Below, piece after piece: positions 1-5,812 of a DNA stretch of 15,803 nt. This DNA comes from CAITSH01 sp964385505 (GTDB lineage: Bacteria > Pseudomonadota > Gammaproteobacteria > Burkholderiales > SG8-39), in contig CAYLPI010000087.1 of NCBI GenBank assembly GCA_964385505.1, forward strand, positions 1-15,803. Reading direction: 5' to 3'. The notes under the pieces are model-generated. The model was not told the DNA's origin. It saw only the letters and a list, made by a program, of their open reading frames with translations, and made no database searches. Each line of letters begins with the position of its first letter. The first letter of the stretch is position 1. The position numbers and the translations under genes are program-made.

Positions 1-779
1 TTGACGCGCCAGGCGAGATTCGGAGCAAGCTTCAGCAACTCGCGTATCGCCTGGCTGGTCTGGCCCATGGCGCGCGTCTGCAGCACATCACCGAGCAGCA
101 CCAGCGTGACAATCACGGCCGCCGCCTCGAAGTAGGTGCCGACCGAACCGGTATGCTCTCGAAACGCCTCCGGAAACAGTCCGGGGGCAAACAGCGCCAC
201 CAGGCTGAACAGGTAGGCGAGGCCGACACCGAGGCCGATCAGCGTGTACATGTTGAGCGCCCAGGTTTTGAGCGACACCCAGAACTTGCGCAAAATCGGC
301 CAGCCGGCCCAGAACACCACCGGCGTGCCAAGTGCAAACTCCACCCATCCGCGAATGTGATGCGGGATACCGAACGGCTGCGCAATGCCGACCATGGGCG
401 ACATGGCCAGCAGAAACAAGGGCGCCGACAGCACCGCGCCGACCGTGAAACGGCGCGTCAGGTCAGCCAGTTCCTTGTTGTCATCCTCGCCGCCGTCCAT
501 GGGCACCAGCGCCATACCGCAAATCGGACAACTGCCCGGCGCATCGCGCACGATTTCAGGGTGCATGGGGCAGGTGTACTGCGCCGCCTGTGGCAGTACG
601 GCGGCGACCCGCACCAGGGCCATGCCGCACTTGGGACAATCGCCTGGATGGTCGCTGAGCACTTCCGGGTGCATCGGACAGGTCCATTCGTCGGCCGCGC
701 CCGGTGCGCGCTGCGACGGTACCGCGGTCTGGCTTTGCGCGCCGCCGTGGTGATGATCGTGATGCTTATCGTCATTCAT
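1..779 (-). CDS. copA: Copper-translocating P1B-type ATPase, N-terminal part (cut by window edge)
   Basis: The first 259 residues of a heavy-metal P-type ATPase that pumps Cu(I) (or Ag(I)) out of the cytoplasm; the rest lies beyond base 1. The frame is open to the window edge. Start is the ATG at 779, preceded by GGAGG at good spacing; another ATG at 775 is out of frame. Residues 5-11 are His-rich (KHHDHHH). Two copies of a heavy-metal-binding domain follow: TCPMHPEV...CPKCGMALV (about 33-56) and TCPMHPEI...CPICGMALVPM (about 69-94). Membrane segments begin near residue 111, and the conserved ALNMYTLIGLG and VLLGDVLQ stretches of copper ATPases are present at 174-184 and 227-234. No GMTCxxC HMA domain is present before the first membrane segment. 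The catalytic CPC and DKTGT motifs lie outside the window, so the copper assignment rests on the N-terminal half and on the neighbouring copper genes. Confidence 0.93.
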   Translation of the reverse strand, partial: MNDDKHHDHHHGGAQSQTAVPSQRAPGAADEWTCPMHPEVLSDHPGDCPKCGMALVRVAAVLPQAAQYTCPMHPEIVRDAPGSCPICGMALVPMDGGEDDNKELADLTRRFTVGAVLSAPLFLLAMSPMVGIAQPFGIPHHIRGWVEFALGTPVVFWAGWPILRKFWVSLKTWALNMYTLIGLGVGLAYLFSLVALFAPGLFPEAFREHTGSVGTYFEAAAVIVTLVLLGDVLQTRAMGQTSQAIRELLKLAPNLAWRV

Positions 780-902
780 GGTGAAGCCTCCGGCCGCGCG
801 ATCCGCGTACGCTAGCGCAATGCCGGTGGTACAGGCTGTGCGCTTGCCAACATTGCGCCACATCGCCGGTCCGAGCCGGCGTCCGGCAATCGGCTGAAAG
901 CC

Positions 903-940
903 CCTTGCAAGGCGCGCCTTCGACCGGAAGGGCGAAGGCG
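903..940. repeat. Cluster of overlapping palindromes between the cusF-like gene and copA
   Basis: The 239-base gap 780-1018 holds no convincing gene. It contains CCTTGCAAGG (903-912, perfect palindrome), AAGGCGCGCCTT (909-920, perfect palindrome) and the inverted repeat CGCCTTCG (915-922) / CGAAGGCG (933-940) with a 10-base loop. Nested inside is CCTTC-N5-GAAGG (917-931). A further small hairpin, CGCCGG-TCCGAG-CCGGCG, sits at 864-881. No T tract follows on the minus strand, so a rho-independent terminator is not evident. A regulator operator upstream of copA or an mRNA-stabilising hairpin are both possible. Confidence 0.4.
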
Positions 941-1018
941 TTCGACGGGCGCCGAGGCTCCCCGGCGAAACCCCGCATTACCGCCAGGCGCGGCGTTCCA
1001 GCCGATGGCCGTGGCTTC

Positions 1019-1315
1019 TCACTTGACCATCTGAATGCCGGTCACGGTCATCGCACCGCCGACGTCCTCGGCAGAAAAACTGACTTTGTCGCCGGCCTTG
1101 ACCTTGTCGAGCATCGCCGGGTCCTTGACCTGGAACACCATGGTCATGGGTGGCATGTCGAGATTCTTGATGGCCTCGTGCTTGAGGGTGATTTTTTTCG
1201 CCGCCTTGTCCACCTTGCGTACTTCGCCATTGGTCATGACAGCGGCGGTTTGCGCGGCCAGCGGACCTGACAGGCCGAACAGCAGGGAGAGGGCGATTAA
1301 AGAGGGGAATTTCAT
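1019..1315 (-). CDS. CusF-like periplasmic copper-binding protein
   Basis: A 98-residue secreted protein of the CusF/copper-chaperone family, which binds Cu(I)/Ag(I) in the periplasm and hands it to the CusCBA pump. Residues 1-21 form a signal peptide ending ...GPLAAQ. The mature part has the expected small beta-barrel length. The metal-site region is HEAIKNLDMPPMTMVF, so His46, Met57 and Met59 align with CusF His36, Met47 and Met49 with identical spacing. The Trp44 position, which in E. coli CusF gives a cation-pi contact to the metal, is Met54 here. ATG at 1315 has AAGGA 7 to 8 bases upstream. It lies 56 bases downstream of the cupredoxin gene and 239 bases upstream of copA, probably in the same transcript as the oxidase. 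Family assignment is strong; exact metal preference is inferred. Confidence 0.9.
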   Translation of the reverse strand: MKFPSLIALSLLFGLSGPLAAQTAAVMTNGEVRKVDKAAKKITLKHEAIKNLDMPPMTMVFQVKDPAMLDKVKAGDKVSFSAEDVGGAMTVTGIQMVK

Positions 1316-1371
1316 GGTGGTTCCTTTCCGGGTTGACTATCGAAAAATGGCAATCAATACACTGCGCACGG

Positions 1372-1866
1372 CTATTTGGCGGCGACGACGATGCGGCCTC
1401 TCATGCCGGCCTGGTAATGCCCGGCGATGAGGCAGGCGAAATCGAACTCGCCGGCGCGGTTGAAGGTCCAGACGATGGCGCCGGTTTTGCCTGGCGCGAC
1501 ATGCGCCATATAGGGCTCTTCGTGCTCCATGTTCGGGAATTTCTGCATCAGCACGGCATGCGCGTCGAGCTCTTTTTTCGTGCCGATGACCATTTCGTGC
1601 ATCATCTTTCCGTCGTTCTTCAGTACCAGCCTGACGGTCTCGCCCCGCTTGATCTCTATCTTGTCCGGGCTAAAGCGCATGCTGTCCACCATGCTGATTT
1701 CGATGGTCCGTTTGGCTGCCTTGGCGTCGCCCGCAATGCCCCACTCCTTCTGTTCCTTCTTGATCGCGGTTGCTTTTTTCTTGTCATGGGCCGCCTCGCT
1801 GTGGGAAAAAGCCACGCCCGGGATGCCGATCAAACCCGCCAGCAGTGCCAGTTGTATCGCTTTCAT
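1372..1866 (-). CDS. Secreted cupredoxin (type-1 copper protein)
   Basis: A 164-residue blue-copper-fold protein. Residues 1-20 are a signal peptide (MKAIQLALLAGLIGIPGVAF), followed by a Lys-rich linker and one cupredoxin domain from about residue 52. All four type-1 copper ligands are visible: His90 in KMMHEM, then Cys145, His150 and Met155 in FACLIAGHYQAGM (C-x4-H-x4-M). Start: ATG at 1866 is preferred over the in-frame ATG at 1881 because AAAGGA lies at proper distance before 1866, and 1881 has no ribosome site and would put MKGKS ahead of the signal peptide. It lies 34 bases after the oxidase stop. A likely role is periplasmic electron transfer or copper storage alongside the oxidase; partnership with the oxidase is inference. 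Members of this family next to copper genes are often named simply copper-binding or plastocyanin-like protein. Confidence 0.9.
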   Translation of the reverse strand: MKAIQLALLAGLIGIPGVAFSHSEAAHDKKKATAIKKEQKEWGIAGDAKAAKRTIEISMVDSMRFSPDKIEIKRGETVRLVLKNDGKMMHEMVIGTKKELDAHAVLMQKFPNMEHEEPYMAHVAPGKTGAIVWTFNRAGEFDFACLIAGHYQAGMRGRIVVAAK

Positions 1867-1900
1867 CGATTTTCCTTTCATGTGAAATTAAACCGGCTGC

Positions 1901-3325
1901 TCAATGTCCGGCGTGGCCGCTGGGTTTGCGAATCTGAACTTCAGTATCCCGCTTCGGCTTCTCCACGCGCGGCATCGACTGCCCGCCTTCTGCGGCAAAG
2001 CGCTCCGGTTGCGGCGTAGGCCCGGTCCATTCAAAGGCCACGGTGCCGGCCGGGTGCTGGTACCAGCCCGGATCCTTGTAGTCACCGGACTTCTGGTCGC
2101 GTCTTACCTTCAACACGCTGAACATGCCGCCCATCTCGACCGAGCCGAAGGGGCCCGCACCGGTCATCATCGGCACGGTGTTGTCGGGCAAGGGCATTTC
2201 CATTTCCGCCATGTCGGCCATGCCGCGCTCGCCCATCACCATGTAGTCGGGGATCAGGTTGGTGATCTGTTTCGCCACACCGCGATGGTCGATGCCTATC
2301 ATGGTTGGCACGTTATGGCCCATGGCGTTCATGGTGTGGTGGCTCTTGTGACAGTGAAACGCCCAGTCGCCCTCTTCGTCGGCAAGAAACTCGATCTGGC
2401 GCATCTGTCCCACAGCCACGTCGGTCGTCACCTCGTAGCAGCGCGTGCTTTTCGGTGTCGGACCGCCGTCGGTGCCGGTCACCAGGAACTCATGCCCGTG
2501 CAGGTGAATCGGGTGGTTGGTCATGGTCAGGTTGCCGATGCGAATGCGTACCTTGTCGTTTAGTTTGACGTTCAAGGAATCGATGCCCGGAAAAATGCGG
2601 CTGTTCCACGACCACAGGTTGAAGTCGAGCATGGTCATGATCTTGGGCGTGTAACTACCCGGATCAATGTCGTAGGCGTTGAGCAAAAAGCAGAAATCGC
2701 GGTTCACTTCGTCGATGAGCGGATGCCTGGCTTTCGGATGGGTGATCCAGAAGCCCATCATGCCCATGGCCATTTGCGTCATCTCGTCGGCGTGCGGGTG
2801 GTACATGAAGGTGCCCGGCCGGCGCGCGACAAACTCATAAACAAAGGTCTTGCCCGGCTGGATGGCCTTCTGATTCAGGCCGGCAACGCCATCCATGCCG
2901 TTCGGCAGACGCTGGCCGTGCCAGTGCACCGAGGTGTGTTCGGGCAGGCGGTTGGTGACGAACAGGCGCACGCGGTCGCCTTCGACGACTTCGATGGTCG
3001 GTCCGGGCGACTGGCCGTTGTAGCCCCACAAATGCGCCTTGAAGCCGGGCGCCATTTCGCGCACCACCGGTTCGGCGACAAGGTGAAATTCCTTGACGCC
3101 GCCATTCATGCGCCAGGGCAGCGTCCAGCCGTTGAGGGTCACCACCGGGTTGTAGGGACGGCCGCTGTTGGGCACCAGCGGCGGCATGGTGTCGGCGCTG
3201 CTCTGCATGACCGGCTCGGGCAGTGCCGCCAACGCCACCTTGCTCACCGCCGCTGCGGCGACCGCTGCGCCCACGGCACCGGCGCCCCTGAAAAAATTCC
3301 TGCGTGCATTCATTTTGTCATCCAT
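1901..3325 (-). CDS. Multicopper oxidase, compact two-domain layout with Met-rich C-terminal tail
   Basis: A 474-residue exported copper oxidase, probably oxidising Cu(I) to Cu(II) in the periplasm. The N-terminus carries a Tat signal (ARRNFFRGAG, residues 7-16, then an Ala-rich hydrophobic stretch to about 34). The four copper motifs are HWHG (134-137), HPH (176-178), HPIHLHGHEF (271-280) and HCHKSHH (324-330) with axial Met335, which supplies the type-1 and trinuclear sites. Only about 137 residues separate HWHG from HPIHLHG, far fewer than in three-domain oxidases such as CueO, so the fold appears to be two cupredoxin domains. Residues 355-474 extend past the last ligand and include a Met-rich patch around 362-387 (MVMGERGM, MAEMEMP, MMTG) and a C-terminal GHAGH. 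ATG at 3325 lies 2 bases after the upstream stop, so translation is probably coupled to it. An alternative ATG at 3313 has no ribosome site. Confidence 0.93.
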   Translation of the reverse strand: MDDKMNARRNFFRGAGAVGAAVAAAAVSKVALAALPEPVMQSSADTMPPLVPNSGRPYNPVVTLNGWTLPWRMNGGVKEFHLVAEPVVREMAPGFKAHLWGYNGQSPGPTIEVVEGDRVRLFVTNRLPEHTSVHWHGQRLPNGMDGVAGLNQKAIQPGKTFVYEFVARRPGTFMYHPHADEMTQMAMGMMGFWITHPKARHPLIDEVNRDFCFLLNAYDIDPGSYTPKIMTMLDFNLWSWNSRIFPGIDSLNVKLNDKVRIRIGNLTMTNHPIHLHGHEFLVTGTDGGPTPKSTRCYEVTTDVAVGQMRQIEFLADEEGDWAFHCHKSHHTMNAMGHNVPTMIGIDHRGVAKQITNLIPDYMVMGERGMADMAEMEMPLPDNTVPMMTGAGPFGSVEMGGMFSVLKVRRDQKSGDYKDPGWYQHPAGTVAFEWTGPTPQPERFAAEGGQSMPRVEKPKRDTEVQIRKPSGHAGH

Positions 3326-3327
3326 GT

Positions 3328-4761
3328 TCAGTGCCCCGCGCCGGCAGCAGCGGCCGGAATCAATGCCGCGGCGGGCGTGCTCAAAGTGGGTTTGCCGACC
3401 AGCGCCATATCGAGGTCGGCCTCGGCCAGCCAGAAATCGCGCAGCGACTCGAGATAGCTGTTGACACTGGCAATCTGTGAACGCGCATCGGCGAGCAACT
3501 CGAACACGCCGATCAGCATGCCGTTGTAGCGCAGCACGTTTTCTTCGGAAATGCGCTTTTTCAGCGGCACGATCTCGTCACGATAGTGGCGCGCCACGTC
3601 ATGACTGCTGCGATACCCGAGATAGCCCTCGCGCACCTCCGAGCGGGCATTGACGGCGGTTTCGGCGGCGCGGTCGAGAGACTGCATGTAAATCGCCTCG
3701 GCCCTGGCGACGCGCGCACCGCTCCAGTCGAACAGCGGCAACTCGAAGCGCAGCTCGTAGCCGCGTTTCACCGGCTTCTCGTTGGAGTTGTTGTGCTCGA
3801 TACCCAGTTCCAGCACATTGATGAAACGCGTGGTGCGCGTGAGACCGAGGTTTTTCGCCGTTTGCTCGGCGCCGAGCTTTGCCGACTGCACGTCGAGGCG
3901 CTGGCGCATCGCCAGTTGCTCGAGCTCGGGCAGCTCGCGCACCGCGGCCGGCAGGTCGGGCAGGCGCTCCGGCAACTTGAACGACGCCTGTTCGCCCCAC
4001 AAACCCAGCAGTCGCGTCAGGCGCTCCCTCGCCGAAACCTGCGCCCGTTCGGCGCGTGCGAGATTGAGCGCGGCATCGGCATAAAAGCCCTGCTCGCGCG
4101 CCTGGTTGAGCTTGTTCCAGTTGCCGGTGCGCGCCATGCGTCGCGCCAGTTCCGCCCCGGCCTCGGCCGACTGGCGCACCTGCTGCATGTAGCGTACCGA
4201 TTCGCCGGCCGCCACCGCGTTGACCCAGGCCTTGCGTGCCTGGCTGGCAAGGCTCAGCATTTGCTGCGAAGCCTCGGCTTGCGCGCGCGCAAAACGCCGT
4301 CCCTCCAGCTCTTGCAGCATGGGCATGGCCAGCAGGCGCGCGAGGTTGACGTGAATGCCGCGCTCGATCTCGACTTCATTGCCGCGCGTCAGCCGGCCGA
4401 AGCTGAAACCCGGATTGGGCAGGCGGCCGGCCTGCACCTGGTCGGCTTCGGCGATGCCCAGTTCGGCGAAGGCCGCCTGCAAGCCGCGATTGTTGAACAG
4501 CGCAATCTGCACCGCGTCGTCGGCTGACAAGGGCTTGGCCAGCAGCTCATTCACGCGCGCAGCCATGCCATCACGGTCAGCATCCGACCTGGCCCATTTG
4601 ACTTCCTTGCCCAGCCTGTCCCTGGCGGTGGTCTCGACACCCGTGAATCCGCCGTCCTGGCTGAAGCTGGCACAACCGGAGAGCGCCGCGACAATGCAAG
4701 TCGCCAGCACGCCGCGACGGGCGCGAGCCGGCATGCGGTGGTGGTGGTGGTCAGTGCGCAT
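3328..4761 (-). CDS. TolC-family outer-membrane efflux lipoprotein (second OMF)
   Basis: A 477-residue outer-membrane factor: two OEP repeats of long helices forming the trimeric channel-tunnel. Residues 10-30 form a lipoprotein signal with lipobox ALSGC (Cys30 acylated). Start is ATG at 4761, backed by GGGAGG 6 bases upstream and an 11-base overlap with the preceding small gene. The open frame runs 84 codons further up, but that stretch is Arg/Pro-rich out-of-frame coding of the small gene and is not real. Four consecutive His codons follow the start (residues 5-8). The C-terminus is Ala-rich (TPAAALIPAAAAGAGH). It has no RND or adaptor gene beside it. It sits between a small secreted protein and the multicopper oxidase, so it may supply an alternative outlet for the CusBA pump or a copper-specific channel; that role is inferred. 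Confidence 0.92.
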   Translation of the reverse strand: MRTDHHHHRMPARARRGVLATCIVAALSGCASFSQDGGFTGVETTARDRLGKEVKWARSDADRDGMAARVNELLAKPLSADDAVQIALFNNRGLQAAFAELGIAEADQVQAGRLPNPGFSFGRLTRGNEVEIERGIHVNLARLLAMPMLQELEGRRFARAQAEASQQMLSLASQARKAWVNAVAAGESVRYMQQVRQSAEAGAELARRMARTGNWNKLNQAREQGFYADAALNLARAERAQVSARERLTRLLGLWGEQASFKLPERLPDLPAAVRELPELEQLAMRQRLDVQSAKLGAEQTAKNLGLTRTTRFINVLELGIEHNNSNEKPVKRGYELRFELPLFDWSGARVARAEAIYMQSLDRAAETAVNARSEVREGYLGYRSSHDVARHYRDEIVPLKKRISEENVLRYNGMLIGVFELLADARSQIASVNSYLESLRDFWLAEADLDMALVGKPTLSTPAAALIPAAAAGAGH

Positions 4762-5155
4762 GGCTGCCTCCCTTGTCTGCGGCCGACGGCTTGGCTGGGG
4801 GCGCCGCTGGCGCGCCACCGTGCATGCCGTGATGCATTTGCGGTGGCATCGCGCCCGGCTTGACCGTGGCTGCGGGCGCCGGCGCGACGACGGCAGGCGT
4901 TTCGCCGGCCGCTTCGCGCGCATAGGCGCGCCAGCCGCCGATACGCCCGGCAGTGTCGTTGCTGTCACGCCAGGAATCGACCTCCGGCTCGACAAAGCCG
5001 CGGTAGCCGGCAAAAGGGGATTTATACGGCGCCGCTTTCACCGCCACGCCGGCATCCAGCGGGTCGGGGCGCGCGGCGCCCGACTGCGCCGATGCCGGCG
5101 CGACGAGCGGCAAAAAGACTGCAGCCAGTACGGCCGCCAACAATGATTTGGACAT
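4751..5155 (-). CDS. Small secreted protein of unknown function with a conserved-looking core
   Basis: A 134-residue protein with a clear signal peptide (MSKSLLAAVLAAVFLPLVAPASAQ, cleavage near residue 23-24). The core at residues 43-82 reads PYKSPFAGYRGF, then EPEVDSWRDSNDTAGRIGGW, then RAYAREA. I recall similar cores in small hypothetical proteins beside proteobacterial copper-efflux genes, but no function is known to me. The tail is low-complexity Ala/Pro with a Met/His patch MPPQMHHGMHGG (103-114) and ends GGSHAH, which could bind copper. GAGGA precedes the ATG at 5155. The stop overlaps the start of the outer-membrane lipoprotein by 11 bases, with that gene's ribosome site inside this one, so the two are likely co-translated and functionally linked. 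No enzymatic motif is visible. Confidence 0.85.
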   Translation of the reverse strand: MSKSLLAAVLAAVFLPLVAPASAQSGAARPDPLDAGVAVKAAPYKSPFAGYRGFVEPEVDSWRDSNDTAGRIGGWRAYAREAAGETPAVVAPAPAATVKPGAMPPQMHHGMHGGAPAAPPAKPSAADKGGSHAH

Positions 5156-5183
5156 GAATTCCTCGCACGAACACGTTGAATGC

Positions 5184-5242
5184 GGGCTGCGACAAGGCAG
5201 CCCAAACGTATCGGCAGCGGCGCCCCGTCAAAGACGGGGGCG
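5184..5242. repeat. Two tandem hairpins in the gap before the 134-residue protein
   Basis: The 99-base gap between two small genes holds GGGCTGC-GACAAG-GCAGCCC (5184-5203, perfect 7-bp stem, 6-base loop) and CGCCCCGTC-AAA-GACGGGGGCG (5221-5242, 9-bp stem with one bulged G). Neither is followed by a clear T run on the minus strand. They could act as a partial terminator, an attenuator or an RNA-processing barrier between the His-rich protein gene and the outer-membrane/oxidase block. Confidence 0.5.
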
Positions 5243-5254
5243 CGCAACTACCGC

Positions 5255-5758
5255 TCAGGCGAGGTGGGTTCGGGGCGGGCGGCTGGGCCCGTCGGTGATG
5301 AAGCTGATCGTCGACACTGGGGCCGGAATCAGCAGCGCGATGCCCGCTGCCGGCGCAGGCGCTGGTGCCGCTGAAGAGACTAACGCCGCAGCGCTGCAGC
5401 AGGAAGCGCAGGCGCTGCAGGTAAGCTTCGCCGACTGGTCGAAGTCGCTCACGACCGGGACGATTTGCGCTTGGGCACTATCGCCTGCGGCCGGCGTAGC
5501 GGCGGTGTCATCTCGCGCGTCGGCCGCATGCATGTCGTGCTGGTGGTCTTGCCCGTGGCCCTGGGCATGCTGTGCATGCTGGTGCGCGTGGCCATCGTGC
5601 AACGCCGTGCCGTGATCGTGGGACGCAGCCGTGACCGCGCCATTGATCATGCGCTGGTGACTGGGTCCGCACGTCAGCATGGTGGCTGCCGCGATTCCCT
5701 GTACGGGAATCGCCAGCATGACCATCCAGATCAGGGCGTTGCGTAGCGTTTTAGGCAT
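5255..5758 (-). CDS. His-rich secreted protein with CxxCxxCC motif, function unknown
   Basis: A 167-residue protein with a signal peptide (residues 1-25, IWMVMLAIPVQGIAAA). Residues 47-77 contain 11 His in 31 positions (HDGHAHQHAQHAQGHGQDHQ), a plausible metal-binding loop. The core KLTCSACASCCSAAAL (111-126) holds Cys114, Cys117, Cys120 and Cys121. The end is SFITDGPSRPPRTHLA. I recall small proteins with a similar CxxCxxCC core and an RPPR-type end near heavy-metal efflux genes; a relation to CzcI-like proteins is only a guess. It starts 54 bases after the cusA stop. No ribosome site precedes the ATG at 5758; a candidate -10 box lies just 6 bases upstream (see separate entry), so a leaderless message is possible. 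A role as periplasmic metal buffer is inference from composition. Confidence 0.82.
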   Translation of the reverse strand: MPKTLRNALIWMVMLAIPVQGIAAATMLTCGPSHQRMINGAVTAASHDHGTALHDGHAHQHAQHAQGHGQDHQHDMHAADARDDTAATPAAGDSAQAQIVPVVSDFDQSAKLTCSACASCCSAAALVSSAAPAPAPAAGIALLIPAPVSTISFITDGPSRPPRTHLA

Positions 5759-5764
5759 ATGGAC

Positions 5765-5796
5765 AGTATAGACTAGTCGGCGCCAGCGAAGTTCAA
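5765..5796 (-). promoter_or_regulatory. Candidate promoter of the His-rich protein gene
   Basis: On the minus strand TTGAAC (5796-5791) is followed after 20 bases by TATACT (5770-5765). The -10 box is a good match; the 20-base spacer is longer than usual and resembles promoters activated by MerR-family regulators, although no clear dyad lies in the spacer. Transcription would start about at base 5758-5759, the A of the ATG. Seen in sequence only; no experimental support. Confidence 0.4.
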
Positions 5797-5812
5797 CCCG
5801 GTTTCAGGCGAA

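Noticed and set aside
458..775. Minus-strand frame starting at the ATG at 775
   Set aside because: It is the +1-shifted reading of the ATPase N-terminus; the ATG at 779 with GGAGG gives the conserved CPMHP domains.
1867..1881. Upstream ATG at 1881 for the cupredoxin
   Set aside because: No ribosome site precedes it, whereas AAAGGA lies inside this segment at correct distance for the ATG at 1866.
4762..5013. N-terminal extension of the outer-membrane lipoprotein by 84 codons
   Set aside because: It is Arg/Pro-rich, lies in another frame of the 134-residue secreted protein gene, and the lipoprotein signal and GGGAGG site place the start at 4761.
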